A DNA stretch of 64,000 nt from Nematostella vectensis (Eukaryota; Cnidaria; Anthozoa; Actiniaria; Edwardsiidae), in contig NC_064039.1 in the NCBI RefSeq assembly GCF_932526225.1, forward strand, positions 6,275,001 through 6,339,000, given 5' to 3'. The notes beneath the pieces are model-generated. The model saw only the letters and a list, made by a program, of their open reading frames with translations. It was not told where the DNA came from and ran no database searches. A program made the translations under genes and the position numbers. Below, piece by piece: positions 23,362-31,666 of the stretch. The stretch's first letter is position 1. The number at the start of each line of letters is the position of its first letter.

Positions 23362-23787
23362 TGTTTCTACGCCATTTTGAAAGGCAGCTGTGGAAAGGCA
23401 GCTGTGGAGTTATTGGTCTACATGCCTTGTATCTTGTGGACCGAGCGTAGCTAATTAAGCGAAACTGGTCGACGTTGACGCTGTTTGCACGAGTTTGAGC
23501 ATATCGTATAGATGCACTTCAACAAGAAATTCATAGAAAGGTAGCTTCTAATCACCTCTACAAATCTGAATGAATTAGATAAATTAAGAAATTTTCTCTT
23601 CTGAGGCATGGTCCCCAAGAGGTGTATAAAATAATATCTGTCAATAAGCATTCAATGCTGTTATCATGCATTATCATCATTTTTCTAATAAGAAAAAGTA
23701 ATAAAACCCGATAACTCAGGTAAAGATCTATATGGCGTTTTTTTATAAATACAAAAAGCCCAAATATTAGTCGTATTCGTGAACCAG

Positions 23788-23910
23788 AAAAACGCAATAC
23801 ACCAAAAACTGGTGTTCGACTCTGCCAAATTTTCTTCTTTAATAAGACTTCCTCAGCGCTGACGAAAATTTGGCAGAGTCGAATACCAGTTTTTGGTGTA
23901 TTTCCGTTTT
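23788..23910. repeat. Long hairpin, about 47-bp arms
   Basis: AATACACCAAAAACTGGT...CTCTGCCAAATTTTC on the left pairs with GAAAATTTGGCAGAG...ACCAGTTTTTGGTGTATT on the right around a ~28-nt loop. Probably a MITE or folded insertion; no coding. Confidence 0.8.
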
Positions 23911-24039
23911 ATATAGAATCACTTAATATCTTTAGATAATTTACCTGTGTCCCTCGTATAAGGACTCTCCACTATTTACATTATTAAAAAATTTCTTAAC
24001 GAATTTTAATGCGCTAAAAAAGATGTCAGGAATTTTGTT

Positions 24040-25330
24040 TAACTTCTACAGGAAGAGCCGTTTCCGTTTGTTTTTCTGGATTCGCAGCATTAGAATGTTG
24101 CTTCGATGCGTCTCCCCAGACTGAAGCTCCATGGTCCATGAGTGGCTTTGTTAATGTGTTAGAAAATGTTTTCCGCACCATCGGTGACAGATATTTTTTT
24201 TACAGCGCTTTAGCAGTCCTAGCCGCTGTTGGCCTAGCAATCATTGATAAATGAAATATAATTAGGATTGATAAAATAACAATGGGTCGAGAATTTATCC
24301 GGGTTGCGCCTCTTGTAGTTGAAAGTGACAAAGAAAGACTCCTTCCTATGAATACCAACTGCTGTGGTCCTATCAGGGGTGTGCATCCGGTTTCAAAATT
24401 CTTATGGTTCACCAAATATATAAGCGCGAGTCCCGATATTAAGTCATGTTGTTACCCCGGGGTAAATTTCTGCCGTCAACGCAGGCTATCTCACCTAGGC
24501 TTAGCAATGGCAGGCGCAGCGGTTTTTAAAATCTTGCGCTTATGTTGTCCAATCCAGTTGCCTTGGATATACGGGAAGACCCTTCCGGTATTTCAGCACA
24601 AACTCCAGTGATATTTTTGCAATTTTGCATGTCTTATCCGTCGTTCTCAGATATTCTAAGCTCGATTTGGGGTCGCCATTTGAGGTGCTAGATCTTTGGG
24701 TAGATGCCATTGCACAAAGAATTGGTTAAAGCATCTGCAACGATAAGTGTGATCTTTTTTAAAGTCATTTCCAATTCTGATTTTAGTAGTCACTGCAGCT
24801 TTTCTTGAAGCACGGCCATAGTGTTCTTTAAATGTTTTAAATATTCTTTCGGACTTTTGCTGTTTTCCAGAGCATCCACGGGATATCCACAATTGGAGCC
24901 GTTCCTGATTTGCGGGTCTTTTGCAATAGGATATAAGGGTAACTTATCGATCCATATATATCTGGTGTCATGCTTGGAGGTTGGGTCTGTCTTTTCACTC
25001 TTTTTTATCCAATGAGGCATGGAAATCCGCGACACCAATAAAAGTTCGATTGACAAGGTCTACAGCATCGTTAGGCTCATCAAACATGTACATGCCAGGG
25101 CGCTTGTTCCAGGTCAGATTGGAACGTGTCTTCGAAATTCTCAATGTGTCGCAGAGCGATTTGTGATATAACCATGACCGTTTATCTGGCGATTTCTTTT
25201 TCGTACAACCCCCACTGGAAGGTGGTCTGAAATGGCGATATTGAATACTTCGTCTTTTATCATACTTTAGCGGTGACTAGTGTACACGTGGTCAAGACAT
25301 GATTTCGGCATGATGACGGCGTGAAACTGG
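24040..25330 (-). pseudogene. Degraded LINE ORF2 fragment (endonuclease end and reverse transcriptase pieces)
   Basis: Read on the minus strand with frameshifts and stops. SCLDHVYTSH and SDHLPV (about 25,213-25,230) are the closing motif of an APE-type endonuclease. Then come degraded linker and RT pieces (ENSKSPKEYLKHLKNT; LADALTNSLCNG-like), and GASVWGDASK (about 24,107-24,137), which matches the conserved WG motif near the end of LINE reverse transcriptases. Multiple breaks; not functional. Family uncertain (CR1/L2-like). Confidence 0.6.
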
Positions 25331-25625
25331 TCAAGAGTGGGTATTCGAGCCCAGACTCCAGGGTGAAAGGGGGCGGAAATTGAATGAGCAGTGGGCTTCA
25401 TTATATTTCCTCGTTTCGTGGACACTTCGAAACCATGTTATGAAAGTAGGTGTTTTCTGGATTAAGCCACAACTGCACTAGAAAGTATTTCTCAGGTCAT
25501 AACAAATACAACAAGTTGAGAGAGTATCATGCATTTATCAGCGTCGTTTATTCAAAGGCTATTTAATACCTTAAGTACATTTTACAATTTGTTAACAAAA
25601 TTTGCTAAAAAATGAACTAACATTT

Positions 25626-25768
25626 AGGCTTAGTTCAAACGTCGTATCATCCATGAGCCGTATTCAATGCAAATGCATGCAAATGAAGATGAAACAATCA
25701 ACTCGATTCATTTGCATGCATTTGCGTTGAATACGGCTCATGGATAATACGACGTTTGAGCTTAGCCT
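25626..25768. mobile_element. Foldback element with ~61-bp arms
   Basis: AGGCTTAGTTCAAACGTCGT...CATGAGCCGTATTCAATGC is repeated inverted around a short centre (AGATGAAACAATCAACTCGA), with few mismatches. A MITE-like hairpin; a diverged relative lies near 1330. Confidence 0.85.
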
Positions 25769-26439
25769 TAACGAGATCTGAAAAATTGGCCCGACTGAAA
25801 ACTGACTATTGCGCGATCTCAAGTGAATTTCAATTGAAGTGAAACGGTATAGGCTGCTTTCAAATACATGCCAACGGGATTACATGACCAAGAGTTAAAC
25901 AAACAAAATTATATTTTAGCCTCAAGTATCTAGCCTCCCCAATTCCGCTGATATCCAATGTCCTCCACCTCGCCTCATCCCTTTCCTTCTCCACCTTCCT
26001 CGGTCTTCTTCGTCTTTACGGTCGTCGATGCCTCTATCTTTCTGGAAATTTCTATCGGTCCGGCGGGCATTGCCACTTTTCTGGGAATTTTTATCGGTCC
26101 GGCTACCATTTCATCATCGGGCCTGCTGAAATATCAACTACTTTAGTCTGCGGTAAAGCTGGCAAACTAAGCACCAGTCATGTATGTAGAATGTACCCGG
26201 TGGCGTTTTTGTTTATTTCTGGGCAGTTTTGTTTGGTTGTACCGGGTACTCGTAGTTGTTCAGTAATGCGCTACGCAGGTTATATAGACTATTTCCGTGA
26301 AATCATCAAAGGGGGAGGGGGGAGGGGGGGAGACAAATTGAATGGGCGCATGCATTTCCCACAGCGAACTCAAGCTAAATGTAGAGCTTTGAAATTTAGA
26401 CAAAAATAAACTTTCCAATGTAGCGTCGCGCGACACGTT

Positions 26440-27195
26440 AGGATGTGAAAAGAAAGAATTATGGACAAACAAAATTAAACATATTTTAAATCACGCCGGC
26501 CTAGGAGAAATATGGTCAACCCCACCAGACACAGAAATATCAATAAATCTCATAAGACAGAGACTGACAGATGTAGAACAATAAATTTGGCTAAATGAAA
26601 TTTATAACGATGAAAGGAAGGACCCTCGACATAAAAACAAATTAAGAACATTTAGGAAATTTAAGAGCGTTCACAATTACGAAGATTATCTCCCAAGTTA
26701 AAAATGTTAATCACACAATTGCACTAACAAAGCTTAGACTAAAGCAACCACAAATTAGCTATCGAAACAGGACGTCACACAAAACCGTACACTCCCCCTC
26801 AACAAAGAATGTGCCCAATATGCTTGGTCGAAGTCGAGGACGAGGAACACTTTATGATAAAATGCCCGGCATATAGTGAATTGAGGAAACAAATGTATAG
26901 GGTTTTTCAATCCGCAACAAAACAGAATCTAAAAGCAATGCCTCCTGACATTTTTGAAGGTGATTAGTTTGAAACAGGAGAGTGCAACCAAATAAGAAAT
27001 AGCTCAATTTGTTTGGGAAGCAACAAAAATAAGGGAAAGTGCTTTGTAATGAGAATTATATAATCACATCGCTACAAAGTACGATGATAGAGAATTTATT
27101 GTAAATAGGAATATAATTAAATGCATTTAGAGCAACGCCCGTGAATCAAAGATGAAAAGCTGCCAAATAAAATCATTGAATGAATTGAATTGCAT
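26440..27195 (+). pseudogene. Degraded LINE 3' end with terminal zinc-finger-like motif
   Basis: A broken frame contains IKHILNHAGLGEIW, NEIYNDERKDPR, and CPICLVEVEDEEHFMIKCP (about 26,812-26,870), the Cys-His motif found after the RT of many non-LTR elements. It ends in TTGAATGAATTGAATTG, a short 3'-terminal repeat as is common for LINEs. Several in-frame stops (for example near 26,582). It runs opposite to the fragment at 24,040-25,330, so they are separate insertions. Confidence 0.65.
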
Positions 27196-27283
27196 ACCAT
27201 TTTAAGAATAGTGTTTTTGAGACAGAAAATCGCCCCTGCTCATGGTTGCTCACTTCCGGTTTGCCAAGGAAACCCAGATGAAC

Positions 27284-27600
27284 AGGGAACAAATTGAATG
27301 GGCGCATGCATTTTTTTTACGCTCGATATATTTATTTTTCAAGAATAGTGTTTCGTTTTAGTTTTTTTTACTGGATTCGTTAAGAGATTTCTTTATCCCA
27401 ATCCAAGTCTTAATGGTATACATACCACCAGTACTCTTCCTGTTTGCTCGCCGATACAACGTAACCATCTTCGCTTCTTGACTTGGCCTCGCTCCACCTT
27501 TGAAGATTGGGCTTGACATCGTTTGCGTCCTCTTTGCTCATGTTGCTGCTGAATTTAAAAATCATGAAAACACGAACTTTTACAACTAACTATTGGGGAA
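27284..27600 (-). other. Duplicated exon-like module, copy 1
   Basis: About 60-70% similar by eye to 27,830-28,110, including GCGCATGCAT and ACGCTCGATATAT. On the minus strand it has a short frame beginning MSKEDANDVKPNLQRWSE. I do not recognise the protein. A short related word (AATTGAATGGGCGCATGCAT) also occurs near 26,336. Confidence 0.45.
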
Positions 27601-27784
27601 TCTGGAGCGAGTTTAAAAGGTCGACTTTGCCTGATGTGAAAAACAAAACCTACAAGACAGAGAAAAATGTGGGTGTTCGAGTGTACTGTAGCCTACCCCG
27701 TAGGCATCTCAAAGAGCATTCAACTGTTCAAAGAGCAATAGAGAAAAATTGCCCAACACCGCCTGGTTGAACTCCCTGTGGAGT

Positions 27785-28200
27785 GCTCATGATTTCTCAC
27801 TTCCGGTTTGCCAAGGAAACCCAAATCAAAGGGGAATAAATTGAATGGACGCATGCATGGTTTTACGCTCGATATATTCATTTTTCAAGAATAGTGTTTC
27901 GTTCTAGATTTTTCTTACTGGATTCTTTTAGAGATTTCTTTATCCGTATCCAAGTTTACACTGAAGAGTAGTGTGTTACCTTTCGGCCTTAGTCGGCTGA
28001 ACATCGCTCAACTTTTCCAGATCAGGCTTGACATCCTTTGTGTCTTCTTTGCTCATGTTCCTGCTGACTCTAAAAATTATGAAAGCGTGAACTTTCACAA
28101 TAAGCGGTATGGGGTAATCTGGAGAAGGTTGGAAGGTCGAATTTGTTTGATGTGAAAAAAAAAACCCTTCAAGACTGAGGAAAATGTGGGCTAAAGCCTT
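27785..28200 (-). other. Duplicated exon-like module, copy 2, beside the Polinton
   Basis: Minus-strand frame MSKEDTKDVKPDLEKLSD continues to AAAG|GTAACA, which reads either as a stop or as a splice donor; an exon is plausible. The open frame upstream extends into the Polinton end, but that part is chance. The Polinton inserted within or beside this module. Function unknown. Confidence 0.4.
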
Positions 28201-28201
28201 T

Positions 28202-28206
28202 CCCTC
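28202..28206. repeat. Left target-site duplication of the Polinton
   Basis: CCCTC directly before the element's first base; the same five bases follow its last base at 44,842-44,846. A 6-bp match (TCCCTC) is possible if the terminal A/T is assigned differently; Polintons usually make 6-bp duplications. Confidence 0.75.
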
Positions 28207-28364
28207 AGTAGTAGGGTTTTGGCGCAGCTGGCGCAACTTTTTGATCTCCCCAAATTTCATTCCAAAAGTGGCGCAAAAGTCTCCGCACACCTCCGCCAAG
28301 CCTCGCGACCTGCGCATGCGCGAGTTTGCCAGAGATCTCTCGCACGACCAAGCCCACCTGTCAA
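28207..28364 (+). repeat. Left terminal inverted repeat, outer identical part
   Basis: Begins AGTAGTAGGGTTTTGGCGCA and matches the reverse complement of 44,684-44,841 without a visible difference, then runs into the subterminal array, where similarity continues but copy order differs. Confidence 0.93.
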
Positions 28365-28697
28365 TCACTTTGTCACGTGACGGCCACGCCCACCTGTCAA
28401 TCACTTTGTCACGTGACGGCCACGCCCACCTGTCAATCACTTTGTCACGTGATAGCCACGCCCACCTGTCAATCATTTTGTAAAAAACCTGTCAATCACT
28501 TTGTCACGTGATGACCACGCCCACCTGTCAATCATTTTGTCAAAAACCTGTCAATCACTTTGTCAAAAACCTGTCAATCACTTTGTCAAGAACCTGTCAA
28601 TCACTTTGTCAAAAACCTGTCAATCACTTTGTCAAGAGCCTGTCAATCATTTTGTCACGTGATAGCCAAGCCCACCTGTCAATCACTTTGTCACGTG
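28350..28697 (+). repeat. Left subterminal array (36-bp and 22-bp units)
   Basis: Units of CACCTGTCAATCACTTTGTC followed either by ACGTGAC(G/T)GCCACGCC (36-bp type, with a CACGTG palindrome) or by AAAAA/AAGA (about 22-bp type). About 13 copies, with the two types in blocks. Confidence 0.92.
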
Positions 28698-28700
28698 CTG

Positions 28701-28727
28701 CACCTAGGGGGAGCCTGGGGGCTATTC
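28701..28727 (+). repeat. Dispersed 30-bp element, copy a
   Basis: CACCTAGGGGGAGCCTGGGG plus GCTATTC, just upstream of the first gene's promoter motif. Family consensus CACCTAGGGGGAGCTCGAGG plus GGCTAGCCTC. Confidence 0.75.
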
Positions 28728-28730
28728 TGG

Positions 28731-28738
28731 TCTAAAGA
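28731..28738 (+). promoter_or_regulatory. TTTAAAGA-type promoter motif, small membrane gene
   Basis: TCTAAAGA 28 bp before the ATG at 28,759; one mismatch to the motif shared by the element's other genes. Confidence 0.55.
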
Positions 28739-28758
28739 CGTATGAGACCCTAGATAAA

Positions 28759-29019
28759 ATGACATTAAAGACGGAGGTGAAGATTAAAAACGGTGCGGCT
28801 ACCGCCGGCGGTTGTTCGGTGCCGGAGGTGAACGTGAGTAACACTGCGGATGCGGGGCCTGAACACTGCTGTTGTAACGCTGATTACTATGAAGACTCAG
28901 AATACGGAAGCTTCGACCCCGTTGGGTTTGTGGCCGGAGCGGCGACAATTGTCCTTGGTGTTCTAGCAATGTTAGTCTCCATGCCACGGTATGGCGAAAA
29001 AAGATGGGTGAGATACTAG
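28759..29019 (+). CDS. Small single-pass membrane protein, unknown function
   Basis: 86 residues. The start is supported by the promoter motif 28 bp upstream and the TAGATAAAATG context, as in its neighbours. The N-terminal half is polar with a Cys cluster (HCCCN at 37-40); one hydrophobic segment lies at about 55-75 (FVAGAATIVLGVLAMLVSM), followed by a basic tail. No homologue recognised. Its position between the left repeat array and the TFIIB-like gene suggests an accessory or early gene. Coding status rests on context, not on similarity. Confidence 0.55.
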   Translation: MTLKTEVKIKNGAATAGGCSVPEVNVSNTADAGPEHCCCNADYYEDSEYGSFDPVGFVAGAATIVLGVLAMLVSMPRYGEKRWVRY

Positions 29020-29100
29020 TCCACGGATGTGGTGCGGAGGCTTTAGACCGCACCGCCCCCACGCGGACCCCTTCGGAAGTCTTAGCAACCACACACATCA

Positions 29101-29130
29101 CACCCAGAGGGAGCTCGAGGGGCTAGCCTC
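29101..29130 (+). repeat. Dispersed 30-bp element, copy b
   Basis: CACCCAGAGGGAGCTCGAGG plus GGCTAGCCTC, 65 bp upstream of the TFIIB-like gene's promoter motif. The following ~45 bp (CAGCTTCACATCTAAAAAAG...) also occur, reverse-complemented, upstream of the polymerase gene. Confidence 0.85.
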
Positions 29131-29165
29131 TCAGCTTCACATCTAAAAAAGCTTTTGAAAAGTGG

Positions 29166-29173
29166 TTTAAAGA
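29166..29173 (+). promoter_or_regulatory. TTTAAAGA promoter motif, TFIIB-like gene
   Basis: AAGTGGTTTAAAGACATG context; the hexamer starts 26 bp before the ATG at 29,192. The ATG inside the motif's 3' flank (29,175) is out of frame, which fixes 29,192 as the start. Confidence 0.7.
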
Positions 29174-29191
29174 CATGAACAGTTTAATAAA

Positions 29192-30118
29192 ATGGAGGAA
29201 CGAACAGTTGAACGTACGGCTGAAGATCGGTCACCACCACCATATAATATCCTCGGCGGACCGGTGCCTGAGATTAACGCCCCCACCCTCATGCCGGAAT
29301 TTGCACTGTTTGACCGAGCCCTCACCGAATACGAGACTAGTAGAGCCTCCTTGGGAGACGAGGATAGTAGTAACACCCTTTGCAATCATGGCGACCTAGT
29401 CACAGAGGACGGGGTCACTAGTTGCTTAGAGTGCGGGGAACAGATGCAGCGCGTGATCGCGCACGAAAGGGAATGGGGTTTTTACGGACATTCCGACGGC
29501 GAACGGTCTTCGGATCCAAGTCGGGTCCAGGTACGTAGGTCTGAGGATAGAAATATTGACAAGGATGTGGAGAACATGGGTTTTAGCGGGGTAATTGTAT
29601 CCAAAGCTAACGAGATATACACTCAGGTGACGAAAGGCCAGATTTTTCGCGGCGACCCACGGAAGGCGGTCGTCTTTGCGTGTATCTACTACGCCTACAA
29701 GATGTCCGGTAAGTGTCAGACACCGAAAACCTTGATGGAAACTTTTGGATTGAGCAGGAAGAGTTGCCTTAAGGGTCTAAAAATCTTTAGTATTAACGTG
29801 CCTAAAGATTACTTACTACACGGAACGTCTCCCACCGTCGTGGACCACATTCACGATGTGATGGATAGATTCTCGGCGTCCCCCGCACAGAAGGGAGAGG
29901 TGGTCCAGCTCTACTACAGATCTAAGAACCGCTCGTCTGAGTTGAATCGCGCTCGCCCACAATCCTTTGCGGTCGCTTTAACCTATTACTGGGTACGGCT
30001 AAAGGGGGTCGATATTACACTTAAAAAATTCTCCGAAAGAACGGGCGTCTCCGAGTTAACCATCAGTAGGAAAGCGAGAGAAGTGGCCACAGTCCTGGGT
30101 ACGCCTGGTGTGGTATGA
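29192..30118 (+). CDS. TFIIB-like transcription initiation factor
   Basis: 308 residues. TFIIB bridges TBP/TATA and RNA polymerase II at initiation. Residues 1-60 are a disordered leader with a short motif (20-35, ILGGPVPEIN...) also found in this element's polymerase. A zinc ribbon has ligands C64, H66, C78, C81. EW (94-95) and DPSRV (108-112) match the B-finger/linker signature of eukaryotic TFIIB. The first cyclin-fold repeat spans about 130-200 (RGDPRKAVVFACIYYAYKMSG), the second about 215-300, ending in a helix-turn-helix (FSERTGVSELTISRKAREV). The second repeat is much diverged. It lies second in the rightward early-type block. The gene uses the same promoter motif as the rest of the element. 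TFIIB homologues are known from large DNA viruses; their presence in Polintons is, to my knowledge, not a standard annotation. Host origin versus viral origin cannot be judged here. Confidence 0.88.
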   Translation: MEERTVERTAEDRSPPPYNILGGPVPEINAPTLMPEFALFDRALTEYETSRASLGDEDSSNTLCNHGDLVTEDGVTSCLECGEQMQRVIAHEREWGFYGHSDGERSSDPSRVQVRRSEDRNIDKDVENMGFSGVIVSKANEIYTQVTKGQIFRGDPRKAVVFACIYYAYKMSGKCQTPKTLMETFGLSRKSCLKGLKIFSINVPKDYLLHGTSPTVVDHIHDVMDRFSASPAQKGEVVQLYYRSKNRSSELNRARPQSFAVALTYYWVRLKGVDITLKKFSERTGVSELTISRKAREVATVLGTPGVV

Positions 30119-30213
30119 TGTTTCCTGATTTCCAGAGAAATCAGGATTTCCAGAAAACTGTCAGTTCGGAGTAGATGTGAATTAACACGTCTAAAGAAAT
30201 TCGAAAAAAGTGG

Positions 30214-30221
30214 TTTAAAGA
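30214..30221 (+). promoter_or_regulatory. TTTAAAGA promoter motif, ankyrin gene
   Basis: AAAGTGGTTTAAAGACGTG context; exactly 26 bp before the ATG at 30,240, the same spacing as the TFIIB-like gene. Confidence 0.7.
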
Positions 30222-30239
30222 CGTGGATGTAATAACAAA

Positions 30240-31064
30240 ATGGATATGCAAAGTGCTGGAAGTCTTACAAATCTCACCGTGGAGGATCAAGCCGCCACCT
30301 TAGCGAGGTGGGGAGCCGCAGACTTTGACGCCGTTATGGAGCGCGCGGCGTGGGAGGGGTGCGTCGAGACCGTGAGGTTGTGTAAGAGTTGGGGTGCGAC
30401 GGATTTCGAAAAGCCGATGGTCAGGGCCGCAATGAACGGCCACACCGAGATCGTTAAGATGTGTTGTGAGTCGGGCGCCTGTGACTTCGTGTATCCAGCG
30501 TCCATGGCCGCGAAAGGCGGGCACGTAGAGGTTTTGAAGGTGATGGGCGAGTATTGTGCCGACGGAGGAGAGGCCATGACCGAGGCCATGGGTGCTGCGG
30601 CGGCGGAAGGTCAGGTGGGGGTTGTTGAGTTGTTGATAGATCTAGGTGTCGATGTCGATGTCGGTTGGGCCACCGCTGAGGCGGCGTACAATGGGCACGT
30701 TGAGGTTCTGAAGCTGCTGAGAGAAAACTTCTGGGAGTTTGACCCGGACTATGCTATAACACCAGCCATCGAATCTCGCAACCTCGAGATTGTGAGGTTG
30801 TGCTTGGAGTGGGGCGCGACCGATCTCATTGTACATATGAACTACGCACGGTTTTGGCATCTGCATAAGATTTTCGCGGTGCTACGTGCGGCGTGGGGGT
30901 GGAGTCTTGTGCATGAGGAGCTCCCGGAGAAGCTACACAAGGTGAGATTCCGTAGAAAGCTGGAGGACGAACTAATGCCAGTAGCTTGGCATCCGGACAG
31001 GTTTTGGGATTGGTGCATGGATGAGCAAGAGAAGGAAATGTTGGGAGAATGCTTCGCCAGGTAG
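30240..31064 (+). CDS. Ankyrin-repeat protein of the large-DNA-virus type
   Basis: 274 residues. About six ankyrin-like repeats of ~33 residues from about 15 to 220, with the recurring pattern AAxxGHxEIVxLCxxWGATDF (for example VETVRLCKSWGATDF, TEIVKMCCESGACDF, LEIVRLCLEWGATDL). The WGATDF-type repeat is familiar from ankyrin families of giant viruses. The C-terminus has PVAWHPDRFWDWCMDEQEKE (about 247-266), a tail also seen in such viral proteins. Ankyrin proteins bind other proteins; for viral ones, host targets are usual, but the target here is unknown. Start fixed by motif spacing. GC-richer than the flanking host DNA. Confidence 0.85.
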   Translation: MDMQSAGSLTNLTVEDQAATLARWGAADFDAVMERAAWEGCVETVRLCKSWGATDFEKPMVRAAMNGHTEIVKMCCESGACDFVYPASMAAKGGHVEVLKVMGEYCADGGEAMTEAMGAAAAEGQVGVVELLIDLGVDVDVGWATAEAAYNGHVEVLKLLRENFWEFDPDYAITPAIESRNLEIVRLCLEWGATDLIVHMNYARFWHLHKIFAVLRAAWGWSLVHEELPEKLHKVRFRRKLEDELMPVAWHPDRFWDWCMDEQEKEMLGECFAR

Positions 31065-31112
31065 ACGCCGACCGGCTAGAAGGCGGGTATCGCGTGTTGG
31101 ATTGAAAAGTGA

Positions 31113-31120
31113 TTTAAGGA
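31113..31120 (+). promoter_or_regulatory. TTTAAGGA promoter motif, Cys/His-repeat gene
   Basis: AAGTGATTTAAGGACATG context. It lies 27 bp before the ATG at 31,140 and only 9 bp before an in-frame ATG at 31,122; the element-wide spacing favours 31,140 as the start. Confidence 0.6.
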
Positions 31121-31139
31121 CATGACCGGTTTGATAGAA

Positions 31140-31469
31140 ATGGAGAACCAAACGGTGAAAGACTCGAAAGTATCCCCCGTAAAGCGAACAACGGATTATA
31201 AGTGTCTTCATGGCAGAGTGAAATATTATTGCAAAGATTGTCACGGATCGCAAATCTGCCCTCACAACCGGAGAAAAACGCGGTGCAGAGAATGTAACGG
31301 CGGTAGCATTTGTGAGCACAGACGAGCAAGATATGTCTGTAAAGACTGCAAGGGGAAAGGGATGTGTGAACACAGCAAACAGAGACCCTTTTGTAAGTTA
31401 TGCGGAGGGTCTCAAATATGCGAACACGATAGACAAAAGCACCATTGCAGAACGTGTAACGGAAATTAA
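31140..31469 (+). CDS. Cys/His 18-residue-repeat protein, probably zinc-binding
   Basis: 109 residues. From residue 22 on, an exact 18-residue period: C-x2-C-x5-C-x-H-x6, with CxxC at 31, 49, 67, 85 and 103 and CxH at 22, 40, 58, 76 and 94 (for example CRECNGGSICEH). Tandem CEH..CxxC repeats occur in giant viruses and protists; zinc binding is inferred from the ligand pattern, function unknown. The first ~10 residues (MENQTVKDSK) and the upstream region resemble the start of this element's polymerase gene (MENLKVKDLK), showing that the 5' end was copied from it or the reverse. An in-frame upstream ATG (31,122) would add six residues. Last of the rightward block, convergent with the next gene. 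Confidence 0.8.
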   Translation: MENQTVKDSKVSPVKRTTDYKCLHGRVKYYCKDCHGSQICPHNRRKTRCRECNGGSICEHRRARYVCKDCKGKGMCEHSKQRPFCKLCGGSQICEHDRQKHHCRTCNGN

Positions 31470-31666
31470 CATTGACCCACTCAGTTTTGTAACGCGTCTC
31501 ACGTTACAAAACACATACATTCCTAATCACCCTAACAACTAGCGATTCTGAAAATAGGTTTTGTATTTACATTGAGAGTTCGCGGTCGCCAGGGTGGTCT
31601 GGTATGCACGTGAACAGGTATTGTCTTCTTGCGGTACGTCACATCCGTCCACATGCACCCCGCATG
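31470..31666. other. Convergent gap between the two gene blocks of the Polinton
   Basis: 197 bp between the stop codons of the Cys/His-repeat gene and the leftward 508-codon gene. No gene, and no strong hairpin seen. Confidence 0.6.

Noticed and set aside
27976-28476. 166-codon minus-strand frame crossing the Polinton end
   Set aside because: It joins host sequence to the inverted repeat and subterminal array, so most of it is chance; only the host-side start was kept as a weak exon candidate.
29192-30118. Host TFIIB retrocopy
   Set aside because: It lies inside the element between its promoter motif and other element genes, has an N-terminal leader shared with the element's polymerase, and is far diverged; an old capture from a host or virus remains possible.
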